From Andalucia godoyi (Eukaryota > Discoba > Jakobea > Jakobida > Andaluciidae), in NCBI GenBank assembly GCA_009859145.1, contig VRVR01000054.1, forward strand, positions 1 to 64,000: a DNA stretch of 64,000 nt. The letters run 5' to 3'. The notes under the pieces were generated by a model. That model searched no databases and was not told the origin of the DNA. It saw only the letters and a list, made by a program, of their open reading frames with translations. Below, piece by piece: positions 38,667 through 46,580 of this stretch. The position numbers were made by a program, and so were the translations under genes. The first letter of the stretch is position 1. The number at the start of each line of letters is the position of its first letter.

Positions 38667-40463
38667 ATGCGGGCGATATTTGCGACTCGAGAAGGTGCGA
38701 TTTTGTTCACTGCTGCATTTTTGACGTTGGCGACTGTGGCTCTGCGATGTTCTCCCTCGTTCCAAAAGACTCTCTCTGCAGGTCAAGACCAGCCAGAGAA
38801 GCCAACAATGACGCCGTTCAGTGACTGTGCCATGGAACTTGCATCTTCGTCATCAACAACACCAACTCCAACAACAACAAATACATTTGAAGCAGAAACG
38901 ATGAAAACAGTGTTCGAGTACAAGACGTTTGCGTTCTACGCAATGGAGGATGTGCCGCCACGAGTTGGAAAGTGCAAGCATGATGAATCTCTGGTGCAAA
39001 TTGAGTATTCAATGCAGTTCGATCCAAAGATGGTGTTCACGGTGTCCGTGTCCGACACACCTGCTGTGCGATCCGAATATGCTTACGGGTTTCCGTGGAT
39101 ATTTGATCCGCGTGATGAGACGATCAGGGGCACGAGAATGCAGTTTCCGCGGCTTGGGTGGTGGACAGTAAGCGAGGTACGAGTAGCGCGTGTCAGCGGG
39201 CAAATGGAGGGCGTGTCGGCGTGGAATGCGACGATTGTGCTACGATCTGATCCGATGGTTCCGGTAGACGTGATCCATGTAATGGGCTGGAAGGAGTTTC
39301 CTTCGAAGCATCCTGGACAAACGATGGTGAACTTGTTCCACACGTATTTTGCAGGTCGAGTGGAGAACCCGAGTTTGCGTGCTGGCGAGTGGGAAGCGAA
39401 AAGAGATGCCGTCCATTTCTATCCAAACTATGGTCGATGGATGCCGCGAACTAGCATTCTGTTTCCTGCCTATTCGCGGAAGTGGAGCGAAGAAAAGCAG
39501 AAAAATGAATGGAAAATGAGACAGATCGACGTGTCCCGCACTGCAATTCTCGTCACGGATCCGTGGAACGGTGCGGCTGTTCGAACGATGGCCCGCGTGA
39601 ACTTCTTGCTTGAGGAGGCTCGCCGGGCTGGGATGCACATCATCTTGTCGCCGGGTAATGTTGCAGAATCCTATTCTAGCGCAGAAGGATCGATTGCTGC
39701 GTACGCTTCTCGCTATGTCTTTTTCGGCGACGACCATGCACAGATGCACAGTCGTGCGCAGGAGGCTGTTCGGACAGCCGGGAAGATTCTCGAGTGTCGA
39801 CGCGGGAAACTGCCACCGTCGGCGCTTTGCGACTCGATTCTCACGCCGCTGGTGCAGTCCACAGATCCGGTGGATGGTGGATTTGCAAAGGTGCGTCAAT
39901 CGCGGTGGATTCCGGAAGAAGAGTGGAAGAAGACAGAACTTCCAGAATCGGCGCTTGGAAAGCCAATGTGTCCCTATGAAAGCGATCCGACAGCTGTCCA
40001 CACAAACGACAGGTCGTTTCCGTGGTTCCGCATCCACAAGTGCATCCGCGTCGCCAGCGACGACTATGTCGTTGACGATGCGCTCACGATGCATGCGCTG
40101 TTGCAGCAGTTTGAGATTGAAACGATCATCATGGTCGGAGGCGATCTCACTCAGTGCATCCTCGGACGAGAGACTGGTGTCGTTCGACTTGGCTCTACTG
40201 GTCGGCGGATCATTCTCTTGCGCGATCTCGTCATCTCCGGTCAGTCCAATAACGACGAGGAAGTAGACGACATTCTGCGGTCCATCGAGCGCCTGCACGG
40301 GACAGAAACCATGGATATCCGCGGAATTGGTGGCGTGCCGAGGGTCGTCCACTCCAACCGCGGCTCGGAATCGCAGCCTCCGTTCTTTTATTCTTTCCCC
40401 ATAGTTGTCCTGCTTGTGATGCTGCTGTCGTTCATTCAGAAAGGCCGATATTCTCGACTGTGA
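38667..40463 (+). CDS. Isochorismatase-fold cysteine hydrolase, membrane-anchored
   Basis: A 598-residue protein from ATG 38667 (MRAIFATREGAILFTAAFLT). A hydrophobic segment (about residues 9-26) at the N-terminus and another at the C-terminus (about 573-590, FPIVVLLVMLLSF) give a membrane-anchored form with a large lumenal/extracellular part. The hydrolase half (about residues 280-550) shows RTAILVTDPWNG (catalytic Asp), a Lys in IHKCIRV, and VGGDLTQCILGRETG (catalytic Cys), i.e. the Asp-Lys-Cys triad of isochorismatase-like amidohydrolases. The N-terminal half is not recognised. An out-of-frame upstream ATG at 38,656 overlaps the start and could dampen translation. Confidence 0.8.
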   Translation: MRAIFATREGAILFTAAFLTLATVALRCSPSFQKTLSAGQDQPEKPTMTPFSDCAMELASSSSTTPTPTTTNTFEAETMKTVFEYKTFAFYAMEDVPPRVGKCKHDESLVQIEYSMQFDPKMVFTVSVSDTPAVRSEYAYGFPWIFDPRDETIRGTRMQFPRLGWWTVSEVRVARVSGQMEGVSAWNATIVLRSDPMVPVDVIHVMGWKEFPSKHPGQTMVNLFHTYFAGRVENPSLRAGEWEAKRDAVHFYPNYGRWMPRTSILFPAYSRKWSEEKQKNEWKMRQIDVSRTAILVTDPWNGAAVRTMARVNFLLEEARRAGMHIILSPGNVAESYSSAEGSIAAYASRYVFFGDDHAQMHSRAQEAVRTAGKILECRRGKLPPSALCDSILTPLVQSTDPVDGGFAKVRQSRWIPEEEWKKTELPESALGKPMCPYESDPTAVHTNDRSFPWFRIHKCIRVASDDYVVDDALTMHALLQQFEIETIIMVGGDLTQCILGRETGVVRLGSTGRRIILLRDLVISGQSNNDEEVDDILRSIERLHGTETMDIRGIGGVPRVVHSNRGSESQPPFFYSFPIVVLLVMLLSFIQKGRYSRL

Positions 40464-40542
40464 AATGAATGCGTCCCGCAACAATTTTGAAATTTTTGCA
40501 AAAAAGAATTCAAATCAAACAGACACGCACACAACAATAGTA

Positions 40543-40571
40543 ATGATAATAATAATAATAATAATAATAAG
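40543..40571. repeat. AAT trinucleotide repeat
   Basis: About nine AAT units between convergent genes. AT-rich 3' flank; the minus-strand side ends the syntaxin-17-like gene. Confidence 0.9.
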
Positions 40572-40677
40572 GACAACAAAATCCTGCTTCTTACCAGTAT
40601 AAATTAGTGCGGCCGGAACTACAATGAGCAGATATTATATTGTTGTTAGGTGTGTTGGGTGGTTCTTCGACTTTGGC

Positions 40678-41784
40678 CTAGTCTTCTTTTGGTCTGCTTG
40701 GAGCGAGTCTGCGCGCAATGCCTGTTCTGAATTTCCTAAAAGTGTTTCCGATTGCGGCCCCGACGCCGGCGCCTCCCACGACACTTGCGCCGAGGATGAC
40801 GCCCTTTGCACCGACTGCGAATCCCACTGGACCGGCGACCAGGCCGCCGACAAGTGCTCCAATCAGCGGTGTGGCCATCACCGAGTAGCGCGTAGCAGAC
40901 TGCAGCTCGCGAGTGCCACGGACCGTGTCAGCATCCGCATCCCGCGTCAGCAACACCGTTTCATCCAGCAAGGACGCCTGCGACGACACCTGGTTCGAAA
41001 GATCCGCATAGAGGTGTCGCAAATCGCTCATTTCATTCTCAATCACCTTCATTTCCTTTTCCTTTTCCCTTTCCACCTCCATTGCCTCTGCTGCTGCTGC
41101 GTCTGTCATCCTGGCATCATTTTCCACCTGCCTCCCACTGTTCGCGAGTGTCATGATTCCCAGGTTCATCGCATCCTCCGCGTCTTCACCGAGACCATGA
41201 ACATCGGTCGGTGCGTTGACAGCATTGGCGGTGACGCGCTGCGTATGTGGATGAAATGAAGACTCCGCGGATCGATACTGCGACTTGAGAAGCCCAAAGT
41301 CGTGCCGAAGCCTCGCAAGAACCACAAGGTCGATATCTTGGAGTCCCGAAACAGGCGAAGTGCGTCGAGCCGGATACTTCAAAAGCAGCGATTCCGCGGC
41401 GTGGACATGCGCGTCCATTTCTCGACGCATCGGAGCAAGTTCCGAATCCTGTGCGTCGGGGGCGGGGGCGGGAGCGGAGTCGTCCAAAAACAGCGAGAAC
41501 GATTTCCGGTTTTTTAATGTCGGGCCCCCCGAGTGTTTAGGGTTAACGTTGGGACTATGGTTAGGGTTCGGAGGACAAGAGCAAGAAGAAGAACAAGAAG
41601 AAGAACAAGAAGAAGGAGGAGGAGGAGGGCGCGGAGGGTGATCATGATGGACCGATTTGAGATACCGAGGAAGCAAAAGCGACAGGCGCTGGACGTGCGT
41701 GCGCAGTGCAGCGAGATCCGATTGCTCCGGAGTTGCCTTGGACGAGGAATCCATCCTATGCACGAATACCGTTTCTTGACTCAT
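40678..41784 (-). CDS. Syntaxin-17-like Qa-SNARE
   Basis: A 368-residue protein from ATG 41784 (MSQETVFVHRMDSSSKATPE); the second Met at residue 11 is an alternative start. Syntaxin-17 acts in autophagosome-lysosome fusion and at ER-mitochondria contacts. The SNARE helix (about residues 240-300) contains NEMSDLRHLYADLSNQVSSQ with its central Gln. It is followed by two glycine-zipper membrane helices (LIGALVGGLVAGPVGFAVGAKGVILGASVVGGAGVGAAIGN, read as two short helices). This tandem Gly-rich hairpin is specific to syntaxin-17. A proline/serine/cysteine-rich insertion sits at about residues 45-85. It ends RRLAPSRPKED, a basic cytosolic tail. Confidence 0.85.
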   Translation of the reverse strand: MSQETVFVHRMDSSSKATPEQSDLAALRTHVQRLSLLLPRYLKSVHHDHPPRPPPPPSSCSSSCSSSCSCPPNPNHSPNVNPKHSGGPTLKNRKSFSLFLDDSAPAPAPDAQDSELAPMRREMDAHVHAAESLLLKYPARRTSPVSGLQDIDLVVLARLRHDFGLLKSQYRSAESSFHPHTQRVTANAVNAPTDVHGLGEDAEDAMNLGIMTLANSGRQVENDARMTDAAAAEAMEVEREKEKEMKVIENEMSDLRHLYADLSNQVSSQASLLDETVLLTRDADADTVRGTRELQSATRYSVMATPLIGALVGGLVAGPVGFAVGAKGVILGASVVGGAGVGAAIGNTFRKFRTGIARRLAPSRPKED

Positions 41785-42044
41785 TGATTAATCATTTAAA
41801 TAATAATAATAAAAGTCATAAAACCTAATACAGAAAACAGAAAAAGAAGAACGACATTGGAACATTCATAATAGAATACCAATCATGAAAAAACACAGAG
41901 ATAAAGACAGATTCGGTTTGGCTGGCTTTTGTTGAACTGTCCAACATCAACTTCTTGCATCACGTGATGCCATGGACCTCGTGCTCAGTTGACTTGAACC
42001 TTGTGTCTTCTTAAACGACGGGTTTTCGTTCGATTTGCTTCTGT

Positions 42045-42103
<59 letters not shown>

Positions 42104-42104
42104 A
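42045..42104. repeat. TTG and GA repeats ending three bases before the Rpn8 start codon
   Basis: Ten TTG units (about 42,045-42,075) are followed by about 13 GA units (42,077-42,104) directly upstream of ATG 42107. The GA tract thus forms the immediate 5' leader. Confidence 0.95.
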
Positions 42105-42106
42105 GG

Positions 42107-43162
42107 ATGGCTCCGCCGACAGAGGTTACTGTACATCCGCTGGTCCTGCTGTCTGTGACGGATCATTTCTACCGGGTTGCAAAGGACACTCGGAACCGGC
42201 GCGTCGTGGGGATCCTGCTGGGAACTGTGGCGCGCGACGGATCTGTCCAGGCGTCGAATGCGTATGCAGTGCCGTTTGAGGAGGATGCGGCGGATCCGGA
42301 CGTGTGGTTTCTGGACCACAACTACCATGAACACATGTTTGCAATGTTCCGAAAGGTTGCTGCGCGCGAACGAGTCGTTGGATGGTACTCTACAGGGCCG
42401 CGAATCCGGTCAAACGACATCAAGATCCACCAAGTGCTTCGGATGTACTGTGCAGATCCGGTCTTTGTGATTGTCGACGTTCGTGGAACCGACAGCCAGT
42501 CGCAGTCCCAACCGCAGCAAATACAAGCAGGAGGAGGATCAGGACCGCAGCAGAGAGCAAAGATTCCGACAGATGCGTATGTTGCGGTAGAACAGGTGAA
42601 GCCCGAGACGTTTGGAGAAAAGGAATGGACGTTTGCGCATATTCCATCGGAAATCGGCGCGGTCGAGGCAGAGGAAATCGGAGTCGAGCATCTGCTGCGA
42701 GACGTCAAGGACACAACCGTCTCCAGCTTGTCGACGCAGGTTACGGAAAGAATGAGCTCTCTGGCACAGCTCGAGGTCCGGCTCAAGGACATCAGGACGT
42801 ATCTTGATCGAGTGCTGTCGGAAGAGCTGCCAGTCAACCATGCTATTCTGTACAAGCTGCAGGACGTCCTGAATCTGCTGCCGAACCTGAAGATCGGAGC
42901 AGACGAGCAAATGGTAAAGGCGCTCACAACGAGGACAAACGACAGACTTGCCGTCGTCTATCTCTCGGCCATGATCCGAGCCGTCGTCGCGCTCCACGAA
43001 CTCATCGGAAACAAGATTGGACTCAAAGAACATGAAGCAAAAGCGCTGCTCAAGTCTGGCGGTGGGATCAGCAACAAGGATCTCCCAATCGACGCGAACA
43101 ACCAGTCTGGGGAGAGCCCCGATTCACCCGCAGTCGAGAAGGCCGGAGGATACTCAAAGTAG
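42107..43162 (+). CDS. PSMD7: 26S proteasome regulatory subunit Rpn8 (PSMD7)
   Basis: A 351-residue protein from ATG 42107 (MAPPTEVTVHPLVLLSVTDHF). Rpn8 pairs with the deubiquitinase Rpn11 in the proteasome lid. It is an MPN-domain protein lacking the JAMM metal ligands (VVGILLGTV, WFLDHNYHEHMF, VGWYSTGPRIRSNDI), as in other Rpn8 sequences. The C-terminal helices (DVLNLLPNL, YLSAMIRAVVALHELIGNK) match the Rpn8 helical bundle. A Gln/Gly-rich insertion of about 20 residues falls in the middle of the MPN domain (about residues 128-148). No intron. Confidence 0.97.
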   Translation: MAPPTEVTVHPLVLLSVTDHFYRVAKDTRNRRVVGILLGTVARDGSVQASNAYAVPFEEDAADPDVWFLDHNYHEHMFAMFRKVAARERVVGWYSTGPRIRSNDIKIHQVLRMYCADPVFVIVDVRGTDSQSQSQPQQIQAGGGSGPQQRAKIPTDAYVAVEQVKPETFGEKEWTFAHIPSEIGAVEAEEIGVEHLLRDVKDTTVSSLSTQVTERMSSLAQLEVRLKDIRTYLDRVLSEELPVNHAILYKLQDVLNLLPNLKIGADEQMVKALTTRTNDRLAVVYLSAMIRAVVALHELIGNKIGLKEHEAKALLKSGGGISNKDLPIDANNQSGESPDSPAVEKAGGYSK

Positions 43163-43238
43163 TAAAGTGAACCGAAAGAAGAAGAAGAAAGAAAGAATGC
43201 AAATACTGGAATGGAACGGGCGCGGGAAAAACCCGGTA

Positions 43239-43240
43239 GT

Positions 43241-43287
<47 letters not shown>
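43239..43287. repeat. GT dinucleotide repeat between convergent genes
   Basis: About 24 GT units lie 77 bases after the Rpn8 stop codon and just before the VPS35 3' end; they form part of the 3' flank of one or both. Confidence 0.95.
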
Positions 43288-43294
<7 letters not shown>

Positions 43295-43324
43295 TATATG
43301 TGTGGGTTAGTGTGTGCATCCTTT

Positions 43325-46201
43325 TTACACGGAAGTTCCAGATTGATCTCCTTGCAATGTCGTCGGAGTCGTCGATTGCAACAGCGTTGGGTAATTCCGG
43401 CGCAAGTGCCGCAGGGTATTCTGATAGGCAACTGTGACGGGAGGCACCGTGGCACCTTCGACGGACGACAAGTCAGAGGAATCGACGGCCTTGATGTTCT
43501 CGGCAATCAGATCGACAAGCCCAACGATGAATTTCTGCGAAACCTTTTCCACACCAGCGGCGAAGTGGTATACGTACTTGTTCAGGATCTCCACCAGCAG
43601 CACAACCTGCTCGACAAGCATGGCTGAGTCGGCGATGCGAATCGACTTTTGCAAACACTCGAGAACACGAGACGGTGAGTGACGCGCAAACATGTGGGAC
43701 GCATTGTAGATGCATCGGCACTGGTCCATACGCTTGAGAAGCTTCAAGCCGTAGAGAGACACACGGGCCGCGAGGCCATCGTAGGTTTCCTCCGGCATGT
43801 TGCGAAGCATGCAAAGCGTGTTTGTAAAGACAGTAAGCACAGAAACTTGGGACCGAGAGTCCACTGCCTGCTCTTCAAACAACAGGTATGCCTTGGACAG
43901 GAATTCGTACGCATAATCCACGGCAGAAACTCGGTCGGCGACAACGGACGCATCCAGGTACAACCGAAGGACCTGCAGAGGTCGGTGGGGTGACAAAGCA
44001 TCAAGCACCTCGAGCAACTGACGGAACAACTTCTGCAGAGTTGGAGCATACGACTCGTTTTGAGCAAGCCGAGGAACCAATCGCAAGTACGCGAATACCA
44101 ACGGAGGCAGCGTATACACCGACCGGCGAGTACCACCCTTTGCGAACACTTTTCTCATGGACGCGAGCAGTCTGAACTCGCCGTCCGGTTCCGCGGACCC
44201 GCGAATCAAATGCACACAACGCGCAACAAGATTTTGTTCTTCCGAAAAGTCCTCCTCCGCCTCCTCCACGTCGTCGTTGCCTGTCTTAGACTGATTGTTT
44301 GCAGTTTCGTTTGGCGGAGTGTTCCTTCCATTACCATTGGCATTGCTGGCATCACTGGCTTTTGCAGCTTCATTTGCTTCTTCCACAGACTCCTTGTAAG
44401 AGGAATCCTCATCGGTCAACAGCGTTTCCAACAACATGAAGAACGATTCCACATGAACAGAGTTGGAAAGAGGTTCCTGGAGCGACAGTGCTCGTCTCGC
44501 GACCTCCATCGCAAATCGCTTACGCTGGGGCTTCGCGAGAAACACGTTCAGCATTCTCCAATGATTAAAATCGAGAACTGGGAGGAACGTTTCAAACTTT
44601 TCCAAAGGCATACGCATCAGCGAAAGGACTCGCTTCCGGTAGACATTATCTGATCGGACAAATGTAAGGGTGTCGAGTCGAGACGCAGTCACAGAAAAGG
44701 ACTCCCACTTCGGAATGGCGCCGTAAGCAGAAGTTAGCAATGGAGACTTGCACAATCCGAGAGCGCGGAACGCCTGCTCCAAAAGCGAGTCTAAGAACGC
44801 GATTTCATCCGAACGGCGTTCCGCAAATGACGGCCAAGATCGAGCAAGAGAGAACAGTGCTTCCTCGCAAAGCATGACGTCGACAGGCGGCATAATCACT
44901 TTCTCGTATTCCTTGGAGTGCAACTGCTGCTGCGTGATGTGCTCCTTAATCTTCAACGGGTCATCCTCTTCATCTTCACGGATCTTTCGCTCAAGCTTTT
45001 CTTCCTTCATCTCTGCGCCAATTTCCTGTGTAGCGGTATCTTCGGATGCAGTCTTTTGCGCCGATTTGGGATCGTGCGCTTGAAACGACTCCACATGATG
45101 AACCGCCAGAGCCCTCGCTGCAGGATCCAGGAGCGAAACAAAGAACTGGAGTTCTTCGTAAAACTGCGTGGGAACCAGTGCCATGGCTTCGCTGGAAACA
45201 GGATAGGTGGTGCTAGATGGTGAGCGGTGAGCGTACTGCGCGAGACGATTCATAAGACCGATGAGGATAACCTTGAGATCGACTCCGCGGTCCAGCTTTC
45301 GGCAGGCAACCAAGAACATCTCGAGTGTCTTCAAGTGAAACTCGTCAGGAAACACTTGGGATACCGCCTCCATAATGTAGCCCTGTGCAAGAGCATCCTT
45401 GCATGCAACGACCTGTTCGCAGATGTTGGGCAGCACCTTGGCTGCATATGCATCCATATCAAGATGCTCAAGCTGCGAAGTCAGAACCAAAAACGTTCCA
45501 ACACACAACTTTAGCTGCTGCCGCTCTTCCTGCTGTTTGGCCGGCTGCTTTCTCATCAAGTACTTGATCCGCACCCACAGTCTGTTCGCCTCAACAAAGT
45601 TGTTCAGAGTAAACTGCAGCGCCACGTCCAATTCAGCGGCCGGGATCATCGGCAGCACCTCCTTGCACGTCTGCGCAAGATAGTACCGCAAGAACAGACC
45701 ACGGGTCGGATGCTGCACGCCCTTGCACATTTCTGTCAAGTCTCGCAGCACTTCTGCATATGAAGCCTGCTTGGCCAGCATGCAGACCGCACCGACAGTG
45801 ATCAGCAGATACAGTCTCGGAACAATGTTTCCGCAGTGCTGCACAATTTCATATAGCGGCTCCAGCGACACGCCTCTCTGAGCCTCTTCCATTAAATGCG
45901 ACTTGAGAAACGACAGCTCTGAAAACACATTCATGTACAGCGAGTAGTAGTTCCGCGGCGAAAGCACAGACGTCCGCATTTCATTCAGCATGTTTGAAGC
46001 ATGCAGCAGCGAGTCCGTCACGTTGTTCTGGTCCAATGATCGCTTCATGTTGAATCCACACTGCCGAACCGCATTTGTCGCAGAGGACAGCCACCGATCT
46101 TGCTCTTCCTCGGGATCCACATTCGGCGATCCTCCTCCTCCTCCTCCTCCCGCTGCTCCAGCGGAAGACATCCCAGCGCTATTCGATGGCTTCGGCGGCA
46201 T
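43325..46201 (-). CDS. VPS35: VPS35, retromer subunit
   Basis: A 958-residue protein from ATG 46201 (MPPKPSNSAGMSSAGAAGG). VPS35 is the long helical-solenoid backbone of the retromer, which recycles cargo from endosomes. The N-terminal half contains the PRLYLLITVG motif near residue 127 that binds VPS26/Rab7-linked partners, plus VQHPTRGLFLRYYL. The acidic insertion at about residues 390-425 (around EKLERKIREDEEDD) and another at about 610-660 are low-complexity loops. The C-terminal half (HRPLQVLRLYLDAS..., PEETYDGLAARVSLYGLKLL) matches the VPS29-binding region. Intronless. Gly repeat near residue 20 is encoded by a CTC repeat. Confidence 0.97.
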   Translation of the reverse strand: MPPKPSNSAGMSSAGAAGGGGGGGSPNVDPEEEQDRWLSSATNAVRQCGFNMKRSLDQNNVTDSLLHASNMLNEMRTSVLSPRNYYSLYMNVFSELSFLKSHLMEEAQRGVSLEPLYEIVQHCGNIVPRLYLLITVGAVCMLAKQASYAEVLRDLTEMCKGVQHPTRGLFLRYYLAQTCKEVLPMIPAAELDVALQFTLNNFVEANRLWVRIKYLMRKQPAKQQEERQQLKLCVGTFLVLTSQLEHLDMDAYAAKVLPNICEQVVACKDALAQGYIMEAVSQVFPDEFHLKTLEMFLVACRKLDRGVDLKVILIGLMNRLAQYAHRSPSSTTYPVSSEAMALVPTQFYEELQFFVSLLDPAARALAVHHVESFQAHDPKSAQKTASEDTATQEIGAEMKEEKLERKIREDEEDDPLKIKEHITQQQLHSKEYEKVIMPPVDVMLCEEALFSLARSWPSFAERRSDEIAFLDSLLEQAFRALGLCKSPLLTSAYGAIPKWESFSVTASRLDTLTFVRSDNVYRKRVLSLMRMPLEKFETFLPVLDFNHWRMLNVFLAKPQRKRFAMEVARRALSLQEPLSNSVHVESFFMLLETLLTDEDSSYKESVEEANEAAKASDASNANGNGRNTPPNETANNQSKTGNDDVEEAEEDFSEEQNLVARCVHLIRGSAEPDGEFRLLASMRKVFAKGGTRRSVYTLPPLVFAYLRLVPRLAQNESYAPTLQKLFRQLLEVLDALSPHRPLQVLRLYLDASVVADRVSAVDYAYEFLSKAYLLFEEQAVDSRSQVSVLTVFTNTLCMLRNMPEETYDGLAARVSLYGLKLLKRMDQCRCIYNASHMFARHSPSRVLECLQKSIRIADSAMLVEQVVLLVEILNKYVYHFAAGVEKVSQKFIVGLVDLIAENIKAVDSSDLSSVEGATVPPVTVAYQNTLRHLRRNYPTLLQSTTPTTLQGDQSGTSV

Positions 46202-46580
46202 CCTCACTCACTCCTCTCCTTTCAACAAACAAAAAAACAAAACAAACCCTTTCTTCTTCTCGCAACCCCCTTTGCAAAGAACAGATAACCCAAGAGCTAA
46301 AAGCAATCAAAAAACAGATTGGATAATTATTGTTATTATTATTTATTTATTATTATAAAAAGAAAAAGTGGAAAAGGCATTGGGACAAGTAGGATTCCTT
46401 ATGGATGAGGTAGGGCTTCGTCAGATGCACAGGCGACTGGCGCGGGTCGTCTTCTCCACCCTGCATGATGCTAGAACGTGATGCAAGAGCGTGCGTCTGT
46501 TTTTCACCTAGCATTACTTTTTGGTTGTTTTTTTTACAGAAGGTGGTGGGAGAGGGGGAGAACGATGGTGGTGGAGGATT
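46202..46580. other. Spacer upstream of VPS35, AT-rich; no gene seen
   Basis: About 380 bases between the VPS35 start and the 3' end of the next minus-strand gene. A TTATTATT tract (46,325-46,358) and purine-rich AAAAAGAAAAAGTGG are visible. Confidence 0.6.

Noticed and set aside
41530-41575. Two TTAGGGTT sequences resembling telomere repeats
   Set aside because: Only two separated copies, both inside the syntaxin-17-like coding frame (proline/asparagine codons on the minus strand). Not a telomere or interstitial array.
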